From assembly GCA_019914995.1 (NCBI GenBank), contig CM034132.1, positions 9,046,662-9,110,661 on the forward strand: 64,000 nucleotides of DNA. Reading direction: 5' to 3'. The notes under the pieces are model-generated. The model worked only from the letters and a program-made list of their open reading frames with translations. It was not told where the DNA came from and searched no databases. The translations under genes and the position numbers were made by a program. The DNA is from Acanthochlamys bracteata (Eukaryota > Streptophyta > Magnoliopsida > Pandanales > Velloziaceae). The stretch's first letter is position 1. The number at the start of each line of letters is the position of its first letter. This document shows, one piece after another, positions 1-11,640 of the stretch.

Positions 1-3000
1 TAGGTACCGTCTCCTGTACTTGTATTTAAGGGCAATCGTCTAAAATTTAAAAATTTTTTTTGATAATAATTTTTAAAAATTCATATATTTTATTTATGAG
101 AAATTAAAAAAAATTTCGTACAAAATTTTAATTTTAATTTTTTATCTATATATATTTAAACGTAATTTTATTTTTTAAACTTTTATTCACTTTTAAAAAA
201 TAATTAAAATAGAAAATAATTTTATTTTAATTTATTTTAAAATTTTATTTATAATTTTTTTACTTATCTGAAACTTAATTATAGGTATTCAAAATATGCA
301 CTAAATCTTCTAGCATTTACGACTGAAGTGGGTAACAAGGGGGGCACACGTATATTTGTCCAAACTGAAATATGTGGTTTTTGAACCTTTTAATATTTAA
401 ACTGATGTGAAGCCGGTCACGGCCACGGGTGTCGCTTTAAATCTCTTAAATGAAGCGGGTAATATAGCCCTCCTAACACCTGCCTAAACTTTTTAATACA
501 TGACATGAAATAAAAGAGACCATAAAATGAGCTTAAAAAAACGTTTAACATTACTTTTCAAAATTTTATCATTTTAAATAAATATTTAGATATTTAATAA
601 AATTTATAATATTTTATTAAAATTTTTAATTTAAACTTACAAAAATATTATATATTATAAAATTTTTATATATTATTTTTTATTTAAAAAATATGAAAAA
701 TAACAAAATTACATAAAATTTAATTATCATTTATTTTTATTATTAGTTTAGAAATTAAAATAATAAATGTATTTATCGAAATAAAATATAAAAAATAGTT
801 TTTGTTTTAGAATTACTAAAAAAACCCTAAAATAACTAGTGATTTGTAACGTATTTTGGGCTGACCGAGAATAATTCTAAAGATGTAAACAGAAACTTGT
901 TTCTTGTCTATTAATTAAGAACGAGATGGATGAAGATTATATTGAAAGAAGAGGTTAAGGTTAGGGCTCTAGTGATTAGAAGCTAAATATATTTAAGGTC
1001 GTCCTATCAATCAATGGACCTAATAAAATTATTTTACTTGAGAAAGGTCCCCTGTCACGAAGATGGAAGACATTTTTTGCGAGTAGGTCCATTTGCTGGG
1101 TGAACTGTGTGTTTTAAACGCGCAAAATTAAATTTCACTGAATTGAAAATTATGAAGTAACATAAAAAGTAAATTTAATTTTATATTTTAGTTTTATTTG
1201 AAAATGAATTAGTAATAAAAAGTAAAAATGAATTTTTTAGAATTCAAATTTAGCAAATATTTTAAAGTATTTAAAATAATGTTTTTAAAAGAAATTATCT
1301 AGAATTTTAGAAAACAAGTTTGATTTTTCTCGTATGTTGTAACTGAAAATCTCCTCCAATCAATTCGGTACCCCATTGCAACAACAACAATAATCTTAAT
1401 GAAAACCTTACTATTTTCATATAATTTGTTTTAACATATGCACATGGAGATATTTAATTAATCATTCAAAACAATAGTGAAACTGAATTGAATTTGAAAA
1501 ACAAAGGTTTTTATGAATGAGAAAGGTAAGGTGAAGGAAATCGCGGGTGGATGAGAAGACGGTTGTTTGAATTTATAGCGAAAAAGACATGGAAAAGATG
1601 TTGCCAACTTGCGAAGTTGTTTGTTTGTTCGATGCCATACCATAGTAGTGGGCACCTTGCTGGAGATCTTATCTATCCCCTTTATTAATACCCCATTTGC
1701 TTCATTTCTTTCCGACCAGAGTGTGAGTTTGAAATTATTTATAAAATAAAATTTTTTTAAAATTAAAAATATTTTATATTTTTTTAAAAAAATAAATTAT
1801 ATTTTTTTATTTTAAAAAATAATAATAATATATAATAAAAGATTTTATTATGTAAAACTTTTTTACATTATCTAAATTTTTAAATAAAATTTTTAAATAT
1901 TTATAAAATATGTATTTAAAAATATAAAATAAAAAAAATTTTAAAAACTGCCGATTTGATATGCAATACGAAACGCAGCCAAAATATGCAATGCTGAAGT
2001 TTCCTTTTGATTATTTCACAGTTGGTTACTTTTGAAGACGGTTTGGCAGAGTTTCGTTTCACTTTATTTTATTTATATTTTAAATAATAATATATAAAAT
2101 TTATTTTAAAATATAAAAATTATATTATAAAATTATATTTTTTAAAAAACTAATATTAGGGTCTTTTAATCAATTGCTGTAATAATGATTATTAAAAAAC
2201 AGTATTATAAATAAGGAACTACAATGAGTTCTATTATATTTTGAGATTTGATAACATGTAACTGATAGTAAGATGGCACCTTTTCAATTTGTATCGTGTT
2301 AATGATTAATTTATATTTCTTTTTAATGACTTTCAATTTAACATCAAATTTTAAATTTTGTTCATAATAAATTTTATTTCTTATTTATTAGTTTAAATAA
2401 CTTTAGATAAATAGATTCATGTCGTCAAATAAGTCATATTTAGAAAAACAAAACTGTACTTTTATTTTTAGAATTAGAATTACGAACAATTGATATATTT
2501 TAGATATAAATTAATTAAGAATTATATTTTAAAATTATTATACTTTAATTCTACTTCACTTAAAAAAATAAAAATTAATTCACTCTTAACCTACTTTAAA
2601 AAATATTTGAAAAATAATAACTAAAATTTGTTTCAAATATAGTTTTTTTAATATTTATTTTTTATATTTATTTTTTATAAAATTCACTTAGGTGCATATA
2701 TAACACGACATTAAAGTGTATTTTGTGGCACTTATGAAACACTTCTTCATTTCAAATAAAGACGCTGTTTTCTTAAAATAAAATTTATATAATATTTTAT
2801 AAAATTTTGAGAGATTTTGCTTTCTGTATATGCAGTAAACAATAGAACTAAATTTGTTTCATTTATTTTTGAAGGAGTAGACTTTCCTAAATTTAACATT
2901 TTCCATTATGTCTTTTTCTATCTTATATTTCTCTGTTTTCCCAAGTTTAGACTCATCTTCAAATTTCAAAAACAAATTTAAGAAAAAGGAAAAGATAAAA

Positions 3001-3516
3001 CCAGTCAACTAGTGGATTTTTCTTTCTTTAAAAACGAAAAAGTGGTAAGTAGAATCTTCTTTCCTTCCAAAGAAGAGAATACCATCAACTCTCTTCTATC
3101 CTTATCGTGGTTAATTAACTTTGACCATGAGTTACCATAATCTAATTAATCTTGGCTCAAAACCTACCTCATGTTAATTAAATTTCTAAGACTTCCCATT
3201 CTTACACTAAAGATTTAAAGCAAGAAAATTTAATTAACTTTTCTTTAACAAAAAGAACAAAAGTGTAATAAAATATGCTTGTTCTAAAATTAATTTAACT
3301 AGCCTCTGCTAACTCAACAAATTAACTCTCAAAACAATAAGATTACTGCTTCAAATATTCTCAGTCTAATCTAATCTTCACGTGATGATCTGATAATCTT
3401 TGAATGAATGAATGAATTAATTAAAAACTAAGATAATAATTAAATAATTGATGAAGCAAGTTGGAAATAAAATTTGTAAAAAAGAAAGGAAAGAATGAAA
3501 CTAGTGACCACATCTG
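1..3516. other. A+T-rich intergenic spacer
   Basis: Mostly runs of A and T with no long open frame, no domain-like translation and no RNA gene that I can recognise. The one ATG-bearing small frame, on the minus strand near 1458-1655, looks accidental. The last few hundred bases lie directly upstream of the TATA box at about 3522 and probably hold the promoter of the next gene. Confidence 0.6.
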
Positions 3517-3520
3517 GTGT

Positions 3521-3527
3521 GCTATAA
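3521..3527 (+). promoter_or_regulatory. TATA box of the gene at 4220-5097
   Basis: A CTATAAATG sequence lies about 30 bases before a pyrimidine-rich stretch that would suit a transcription start near 3550. The gene's ATG is at 4220, but the leader carries an intron, so the spliced leader would be only about 190 bases. Confidence 0.55.
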
Positions 3528-3693
3528 ATGGGGGCACGGGTGTAGCCTTTCATTTCCTTCACCTCAGCATCCTCTATTATCTAATTACTTAGATTTTTGC
3601 ATCTTTTTTATTTCTCTTTTTTCTGTTTTTTTTATTTTTCTTCTTGTTCTTGGTCTCCTCTCTTTGGATCGGAGAGAGTGGAGAGCAGCGAAG

Positions 3694-4173
3694 GTAATCA
3701 TGCAAACCAATCTTTCTCCTCAGCATGTGATTTTATTGTTTTTCTGGGTATTTTTTGCTTCTGTTTACGAGATTTTCTGTTTTTTTTTTTTTCAGTGATT
3801 TTGTTTAAATTTCTTTAGATCGATAGAAAACATTTCCATCTTTCTCACTTTCTTTTTGTTTCTTCTCCACGCTGTTGAATATGCAGCCGATCTAAAGCTG
3901 AATTAACTGGGAACAAGATGAATCTTTCGATAAGCTTAAAAAATATTGAATTTTTATACTTCTGGTTTTTCAGATCTATGCATGATTAATTCTCTCCGTT
4001 CCGTTTCAAAAATTCTTTTCATTTTCAACCTTGTAAAAAATATGTTCCTTCCGGTTAGGAAACTTCCCATCAAGATCAATCCATTCAAATTTATTTGAAT
4101 CTTTTCTCCTTTTGCTGTTTTTTTTATGGATCTTCAACAGTTCTGATTAATTTTGGGTTGATTTGATTCACAG
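3694..4173 (+). other. 5' leader intron
   Basis: The donor is AAG|GTAATC at 3693/3694 and the acceptor is TTCACAG|GCG at 4173/4174, giving a 480-base intron. It holds several ATG triplets. The flanking leader exons (about 3550-3693 and 4174-4219) hold none, so splicing makes the ATG at 4220 the first start codon. Leader introns of this kind often boost expression in plants; that role is inferred here. Confidence 0.55.
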
Positions 4174-4219
4174 GCGTTTATTTTCTGGCGTTCTTCTTCG
4201 GAATCAACGTTCATCGAAG

Positions 4220-5097
4220 ATGAATAACTACTACTACGCCATGAAACAGAAGAACGCTTTCGTTGCCTGCGAGAACTCTACCACTACCTCCACCTCTACC
4301 GCTGTCGTTGCTGTTGACCGGCGACATCCTGTGTTTTGCCCTAAACCACGACGGCTTACGCAGCTTTCCGGCGCCGCTGAACCCTTCCGCCCTCTTCACT
4401 GGCGTTCATCCTCCGCTAACTACCAAGCTGATTCTTCTTCTGATTCCAAAGCCGGCACCGATCTTCTCGAAATTTTCCTAAACAAGGTAGAAAACCAACC
4501 GCTTCTTTGCAAAATTTTCAAAAAGATCGAATGTTTTGAGTTTCAGTTTGTCGAGATATTTTCTTTAATTGAAAAAGATCCGTTCATAGTAAATTTGTTA
4601 GATCTGTTTATAAACATGAATAGCTTACCGTGTAAAGATTCATCAATCTTTGTTGATAGTTTCTTTTGAAGGTGTGGATTTTTTCCCTCCTAGTTCAATC
4701 TAACTTTCTGGTTCTTCAATATTTTGGATCTCTTCTTTCAAAGATTCGATCTTTTTGCAGAACTTTTATGAATTTGATCTTGAGATTTTTTTTCTTATCC
4801 ATGTTTGATATACGATAGGGTGGAGAACTGAACCAAGTAGCTTCATCGCCTCCGTTCTTCTGCGGTTCACCGCCGACAAGATCAGCTAACCCAGTGGTTC
4901 ACGATGCCCGGTTTGGAGAAGACCGGCCAATTTTACCGTTCTGTCCAACACCAGTAATATCTCAAGGTTCATCTCCTATGTCTCCGTCAGCTCGTAAAAG
5001 CTGTGCTCCGACGAAGTCTGGGCTCAAGCCTGCCGCCGTTCGCATTGAGGGCTTCAACTGTGATCGCCGTTCTCGCAGCATCACCGCCGTCGCCTGA
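4220..5097 (+). CDS. Plant-specific protein of unknown function, two exons
   Basis: The coding exons are 4220-4486 and 4819-5097, joined at a codon boundary (AAG|GTAGAA donor, GATAG|GGTGGA acceptor), giving 181 residues. The protein has no signal peptide or membrane segment. It starts with a Tyr-rich and Ser/Thr-rich segment (residues 1-30), then RRHPVFCPKPRRL (34-46), an FRPLHW motif, and in exon 2 GGELNQVASSPPFFCGSPP followed by NPVVHDARF and PFCPTP. The C-terminus is basic and ends near FNCDRRSRSI. I recognise these blocks from conserved plant proteins of unknown function, probably the At5g16110/At3g02555 family; that assignment is from memory. No biochemical role can be inferred. The start is chosen because it is the first ATG of the spliced leader. 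A candidate AATAAA poly(A) signal lies at 5521-5526. Confidence 0.8.
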
Positions 5098-6832
5098 AAA
5101 CCAAAACCAACCAAACCGTAAATGCTATAAAACTAAAATACCTAAGTGAACCGGAAGAAATGGATTAACATCTTATTAAATATTTTAGTATTAGTTAGAA
5201 CTATATTAATTGAAATCAACCCAAAACCAAAAGCTAAACCAACCAAACCGTGGTTTTAATTTTGTTTTAGTATGACGAGTCTTTTTGTAATTATGAAATT
5301 TGAGTCTTGAAGTTTGTACTTGTAGATATTTGTGATAAAAATAAGAGAGATGGCGAGGATGTAAAAAGTTCTTGTAGGGGGTTTTTAATTTTAAAATTTA
5401 AATTATTGGGGCCTAGTTTGTATTTCTTTTGGGAGGATTGTAGAATTGTAAGAGGCCTGGAAATTTGTATAAAAGTTGTTTGTGGTCTTTTTAGGTAAGA
5501 AAATGCTATGTGTTTTTGTAAATAAAAGAAAGCCTTCACTTTTTCCGCAACTTTCTCTTTTATATTAGAGTAGGTGGGGAAGATGTGAATGATTGTGTTT
5601 GAATCAATTTGTTTTCGATTTTTCTAAACAATTAAAATGGTCCATAAATTTGAATTGAAATTTGGGACTTGTTGAGCAAAGGCTGTGATGTTTAACCAAA
5701 CACAAAATTTTATTTTCTTTATTGAATGGCTAGTGTTTGATTAGAGAGGTTAGTAGGTGCGTTTTCACAACATTCTCACTATTTTAAATTAATTTTTCTT
5801 TTTATATTCTGAACTATTTTTAAAATTTAGATTTAAAAGTTATAAAAAATATTATTAATTTTAGATAAAAAAATTGAATTCATTTTTTAAAACTCAGAAT
5901 TTTTTTTAAAAAGCTCCTTATTTAGATGCTCCTATGCATTTTATTCGTAACTCGTGTTCAAATTAAAAACAAAATCATAGAATAATTTTTATATTCAAAC
6001 TCTTATAAATTTCTTTCATAATTTATTTGTAAAATTATTTGAATCACTTTCTACCAAAAAGAGAACATTAACAATAATTTTTGAAAGTTATCTTATAAAA
6101 TAATAAGTTTTTAGAAAGTGAGTTACAAAAAATAAACTATTCTAAAAAATACTCTTATAAAATAAATTATAAATAAAGTAACTATTTAAAAGATAAATTA
6201 TTAAAAAGTAGACACTTAGAAATATTTTTGCATTGGTTATGCTTTTTTATTTTATCTATTTTTTAAATCTTTTAAGTATTTTTAAAAAACATTGGAACAT
6301 AATCTAGGAAAGTTGTGTACTGACTCAAAAGGAGTATTTGAGAGTCCTTTTAAAATAAGATTTTTTTAAATTAAAAATATTATTTTTTTTCATAAATAAG
6401 TTTAATTTTTTGATTTTTAAAAAATAAAAATAAGTGTTAAAAAGATCTCTGCGTAAAATTTTTTTATTTATTTTAAATTTTAAATAAATTTTCTAAAACT
6501 TATAAAAAATAAATTAAAAATATAAAAATTAAAAATTAAAAAATTATTTTTGAAAAACGGTAACTAAACAGCTTCTGAATAGGCAAGGAGAGTTGTAGTG
6601 GACCATGTGGCATTATTACTCTTTCTATTTTGTTTTTTGTTGGATGTGATTGGGTTCCACTCAACAAGGAGGCAACAAGAATCACTACTACTACATATAT
6701 GGCTTTACATCTTTCCTAATCAACATAGAATCTACATTTTCTGCTTTATATTTTCTGTTATTATTTTTCTCATTTTTTCTTTTTTCATTTTTTTTAAAAG
6801 CCGCCAATCGATGAGGTTAGAATTGAAAACTT
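5098..6832. other. 3' untranslated region and A+T-rich spacer before the retrotransposon
   Basis: The first 450 bases are likely 3' UTR of the upstream gene, ending near AATAAA at 5521. The rest is A+T-rich with repetitive fragments (for example 5930-6300 and 6340-6560). No coding frame is convincing. Confidence 0.5.
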
Positions 6833-6837
6833 GTTAG
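6833..6837 (+). repeat. Target-site duplication, left copy (GTTAG)
   Basis: The five bases before the 5' LTR are GTTAG. The five after the 3' LTR (11641-11645) are GTCAG, a four-of-five match consistent with the 5-bp duplication made by Ty1-copia insertion. Confidence 0.55.
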
Positions 6838-7060
6838 TGTTGAAATATCTCGGTTAGATATTTGTTACTATCTAATTAGATATTATTCTTAATTTAGATA
6901 ATATTTTATTAGATATTCTTTCTATTTAATTAGATATTCTTTCTAGTTTAGATATTAGATATTTTTTCTAATTAAGATACTTGTATTTTCTATATATATT
7001 GTATCTCTTCTATTGAGAAGAACAATAAAAAATATCAATTCATATTTTTATCATTTAATT
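6838..7060 (+). repeat. 5' LTR
   Basis: It starts TGTTGAAATATCTCG and aligns along its whole length with 11423-11640. It holds a TATA-like TCTATATATATTG near 6990-7003, expected for the U3 promoter. At most mismatched sites this copy has T (or A) where the 3' LTR has C (or G). Confidence 0.93.
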
Positions 7061-7072
7061 TGGTATCAGAAT
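7061..7072 (+). other. Primer-binding site for initiator methionine tRNA
   Basis: TGGTATCAGAAT directly follows the LTR and matches the usual plant copia primer-binding start TGGTATCAGAGC, complementary to the 3' end of initiator tRNA-Met, apart from one base. Confidence 0.85.
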
Positions 7073-7150
7073 CAAACCTGATTTTATCATTGTTACACCA
7101 TAAAAATAAAAATAAAAAAAAGAAGAAAGGAGAAAGGAAAGGACGATGTT

Positions 7151-10100
7151 ATGTCTGGAACCACTCCAGTTATCATTCAATTAGACGGTGTATTCAATTC
7201 AGAAATTATTCTTAATGAGACTAATTATGATATTTGGTCTCAATTAATGGAGATGCATATTGCTGAAAGAAAGAAGCTCTCTTATATTCGTGGCAAAGCA
7301 AAACCACTTGATGAATCAGAAGATGGATATGAAAAATAGTATGCTGAAAATCAGAAAGTTAAACGGTGGCTACTGATGTCTATGACTCCAGACATTATGA
7401 AGCGTTACTTGCGCTTATCCACTGCTCGTGAAATTTGGAGTGCTTTATCGAAGGCGTTTTATGACGGAAGTGACGAACTACAGGTATTTTCCTTAAACCA
7501 AAGGCTTTCACCGCCAAGCAAGGTGGAAAAATTCTTTTTCAATATTATGGAGAATTGACCGAATTTTTTCGAGAATTAGACCATCGTGATAAGGTTGTAA
7601 TGAAAGATTCTGATGATATTGTGGCGTATAGAAAGTCCATTGAGCGACTAAGAGTTCATATATTTCTTACTGGATTAGACAATATTTTTGAACAGATTCG
7701 TGGAGAAATTCTTCGCAAAGAATCAGTTCCAGATTTGGAAAGAATGCTACTCGTTGGTTCGTCGTGAGGCGGTGCATAAATCTACTCTGAATAGTGAGTC
7801 TGAGAATTCTGAAGCTTCCGCTATGGTGGTACGGAATCGTCAAGATCGTACAAAGTCTAAAGCTGCACATGAGTCAACCTACAAATGCACTCATTGCAAT
7901 AAGTCTGGCCATACCAAAAGTAAGTGTTTTGAACTTATTGGATATCCAGACTGGTGGGATCATAATCGAGATCGACAGAAGCAAGATTCCAAGAAAATTC
8001 ATGTTGCTGCAGTAGCTGAGACAAAGATAGAGGACGATGATGGCACTAAACAGGCTTCAGCATTAGTTGCGGCTGCAGATAATGGAGGTACGGTTTTACA
8101 CACTTCCACACCTGTTTCTAATAGTACATGGATAATTGATTCTGGTGCTACAGATCATATGACATTTGATTCTAAGCATGTCGTAACCCTTAAACCATCC
8201 TCACAAAATTTTGTTTCAACTGCAAATGGTAATTTAAACTCTGTTATTGGTGAAGGATCTGTATCCCTCACTAATACTTTGAGTTTAGATTCAGTTTTAA
8301 TTGTTCCATCCTTGAGTTATAATCTTTTATCTGTCTCTCAAATAACCAAAACTTTATCTTGTGTTGTAATTTTTTGGCCTGAATCTTGTGTATTTAAGGA
8401 CATTCGAACAAGGCAGACGATTGGTTATGGTACTAAGCGAGGGCAGTTGTATTATCTGGATTTATCGCCAAAGAGTTATGATAAGTTAAATCAAGTTTTG
8501 ACTGTGCATGGCTTAAAGGGTGAGAAGATAAAGTCAGAAGTCTTGTTATGGCATCGACGATTGGGGCATGCTTCTTTTGGTTATTTGAAAAGATTATTTT
8601 CCAGTTTGTTTACAAAATTAGATTTTTCTAATTTTCATTGTGATATTTGTGAACTGGCAAAAAGTCATCGTACTTCTTTTCCTTTGAGTTTAAATAAAAG
8701 TCCGTTACCTTTTATGATAATACATTCTGATGTTTGGGGTCCATCTAAAGTTACTACCTTAGGTGGATCACGATGGTTTGTTACTTTTATTGATGATTGT
8801 ACCAGAATGACGTGGCTTTATTTGATGAAATCTAAAGGTGAAGTGAACTGCTTATTTCAAAGGTTTCATAAAATGGTTCAGACTCAATATAATACACAAG
8901 TTCAAGTTCTTCGTAGTGATAATGGTGGAGAATATCAGTGTTCCGCACTTCAGCAGTATTTAGAGGCACATGGAACAATTCATCAAACAACATGCCCTAA
9001 TACGCCTCAACAAAACGGAGTTGCTGAGAGGAAGAATCGACACTTATTGGAGGTGGTTCGTGCTTTATTGATAGAAGGTCATATGCCGTTAAGTTATTAG
9101 GGCGAAGCACTTGTTTCCGCTGCATATCTTATCAATCGGGTACCATCGAGAATTATAGATTTTAAGACACCATTGGCATCCCTTTTGGAAGCAGTTGTTG
9201 CACCGGCGATTCCGAGCTTGCCTCCCCGTGTTTTTGGGTGTGTCACATTTGTACACCTTCACCATCACCAGTGTAACAAGTTGAGTCCTCGAGCTTTGAG
9301 ATGTGTATTTCTTGGATATGCTGCATCTCAAAAGGGGTATCGGTGTTATCATCCTCCAACTCGTCGTATGTTTATTACAGTGGATGTTGTATTTCATGAA
9401 GATACAATGTATTTTTCTTCGGATGCTGAACTTTAGGGGGAGAATTTTCAGGAAGTTCAGAGTTTAAATTATGGTCCTCATACTTCTGAAGAAGGTACAT
9501 TGTTAGAATTTGTTAATCGAGAAGTTGACAATTTAGATCTGAGCAATAGTGGCGATAACTTCCAATCCGAAGCAATTTGTGAGAACTTGACTAATCTAGA
9601 CTTGGATCAAAATTCTGGAACTGAAGGTATGACACAAGCCTTCGCTCCACAATCAATTAATATACCAAACCAATCGCCTGCTGAGGATGTTCTTAATTTA
9701 GTTTCTGAATCATCTACAAAACAATTACCATACCGACACAATAGAGGTATTCCTAAATCCACATATGAACCTGAACTTTCTAGTAAAACTAGATACCCTA
9801 TGAGTCATTATGTGTCTAACCATCGGCTGTCAGAATCGAATCTGTCATTTGTAAATCAATTATCTGCTGTATCTATTCCTAACAGTGTGCAGGAAGCCTT
9901 AAATGATCCAAGATGAAAGGAAGCTATGAATGAAGAGATGAAGTCTTTACAAAAGAATGGAACTTGGGAACTTGTTGATCTTCCTCCAGGAAAAACAACA
10001 GTTGGATGTCATTGGTATATACTGTAAAGTATAAAGCAGATGGCACAATCGAACACTTCAAAGCAAGATTGGTGGCAAAAGAATATACTCAAACCTACGG

Positions 10101-11220
10101 AATTGATTATACAGATACTTTTGCTCCTGTAGCTAAAATTAACACAGTTCGAGTTTTGTTATCTTTAGCTGTAAATTTAGATTGGCCACTGCAACAATTC
10201 GATGTGAAGAACGCCTTTCTACATGGTGAATTGACTGAAGAAGTCTATATGGATCTTCCACCAGGGTGTATCTCATCAGAAATCCAGAGACAAAAGGTAT
10301 GTAGATTAAAGAAATCACTTTATGGACTGAAGCAATCTCCAAGAGCATGGTTTGGAAGATTTACAAAGTCCATGATAGCATTTGGATACCGTTAAAGTAA
10401 TTCAGATCATACATTATTTCTGAAAAAAAGGTATGGCAAACTCACTGCACTCATTGTATATGTAGATGATATGGTCGTTACAGGAAATGATCCGGAAGAA
10501 AGAAAACTACTGCAAGATTACTTATCTAGAGAATTTGAAATGAAAGATCTTGGTCCTTTGAAATATTTTCTTGAGATTGAAGTTTCCCGATCTAAGAAGG
10601 GAATTTTTCTGTCCCAACGAAAATATACATTAGACCTTTTAGAGGAGACTGGTATGTCTGCATGTCAACCAATTGATACACCAGTGGAAGAAGGTTTGAA
10701 ATTATACATTGATGCTAATCAAATTCCAGCCAATAAAGAAAGATATCAGAGACTAGTTGGAAGGTTGATGTATTTGGCACATACAAGACCTGATCTTGCA
10801 TATGCATTGAGTATTGTCAGCCAATTTATACATAATCCTGGAGAGCAACATATGGATGCAGTGATGCACATTTTGAGGTATCTGAAGTCTGCTCCTGAAA
10901 AAGGAATTTTGTTCACAAAGAATATGGATTATCAAAATATACATATATATACTGATGTTGATTGGGCTGGAGCAATTGATGATAGACTGTTCACCTCAGA
11001 TTATTTTACCTTTGTGGCGTAATCTAGTTACATGGAGAAGTAAAAAGCAAAATGTTGTAGCACGCTCAAGTGCGAAGCTGAATTTAGAGGTTTAGCACTT
11101 GGACTTTGCGAAGCATTATGGTTGAGACTTCTTCTGGAAGATTTAGGTTTTCCAGCTAAGCAATCGATTCAGTTATACTGTGATAACAAAGCAGCATGTG
11201 ATATAGCACATAATCCAATA

Positions 11221-11255
<35 letters not shown>

Positions 11256-11415
11256 GTTGTTCATTAAGGAGAAATTGAATGGAAAAATCTTGGAGTTGCC
11301 TAAAATTCGATCAGAAGATCAATTGGCCGATATTCTCACCAAAGCAGTTTCAAAACATATATTCTCGAAGTTCTTAAACAAGTTGAGCATGTGTGATATC
11401 TATGCACCAACTTGA
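7151..11415 (+). pseudogene. Degenerate gag-pol polyprotein of the copia element
   Basis: Gag starts at ATG 7151. A CCHC zinc knuckle (CTHCNKSGHTKSKC) is at 7886-7927. The protease core WIIDSGATDHM is near 8129-8161. Integrase has an HHCC pair (His codons from 8552, CDIC near 8639) and an Asp-Asp-Glu triad (8729, 8918, 9026). Reverse transcriptase covers about 9917-10800, with YVDD at 10459-10470. RNase H covers about 10930-11400 (YCDNKAACDIAHNP, DQLADILTK). In-frame stops are TAG 7337-7339, TAG 9098-9100, TAG 9434-9436, TGA 9914-9916 and TAA 10393-10395. Frame breaks lie near 7500 (one base lost), 7741 (one gained), 10013 (one lost), 11020 (two lost) and 11079 (one lost). The reading frame otherwise stays aligned with the family, so it decayed after a functional insertion. 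Confidence 0.93.
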
Positions 11416-11422
11416 GGGGGAG
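11414..11422 (+). other. Polypurine tract
   Basis: GAGGGGGAG lies immediately before the 3' LTR, where plus-strand DNA synthesis is primed. It overlaps the end of the polyprotein frame (stop at 11413-11415). Confidence 0.85.
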
Positions 11423-11640
11423 TGTTGAAATATCTCGTTACATATTTGTTACTATCTAATTAGATATTATTCCTAATTTAGATAATATCTTATTAGATAC
11501 TCTTCCTATCTAATTAGATATTCTTCCTATCTAATTAGATATTCTTCCTAATTAAGATACTTGTATCTTCTATATATATTGTATCTCTTCTATTGAGAAG
11601 AACAATAAGAAATATCAATTCATATTTTTATCATTCAATT
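11423..11640 (+). repeat. 3' LTR
   Basis: It is a full-length match to 6838-7060. It holds three copies of the palindrome TATCTAATTAGATA (11453-11466, 11507-11520, 11528-11541); the last two belong to a 21-bp tandem repeat. Its 3' edge is placed where similarity with the 5' LTR stops. That edge ends AATT rather than the usual CA, but it is followed by the GTCAG target-site copy. Confidence 0.9.

Larger units (their letters stand above)
6838..11640 (+). mobile_element. Ty1-copia LTR retrotransposon, full length but decayed
   Basis: A 4.8-kb element has all parts in order: 5' LTR (6838-7060), primer-binding site (7061), gag, protease, integrase, reverse transcriptase, RNase H, polypurine tract (11414-11422) and 3' LTR (11423-11640). 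Integrase comes before reverse transcriptase, which defines the copia superfamily. The LTRs are short (about 220 bp). The element lies in the spacer between two host genes. Five in-frame stops and several small indels break the polyprotein, so this copy is not autonomous. LTR divergence of several per cent or more suggests an old insertion. Confidence 0.95.

Noticed and set aside
823-830. Telomere-like AAACCCTA word
   Set aside because: A single unit, not an array; common by chance and as a telo-box in plant DNA.
7147-11415. Treating the retrotransposon open frames as separate host genes
   Set aside because: All belong to one broken gag-pol between matched LTRs.
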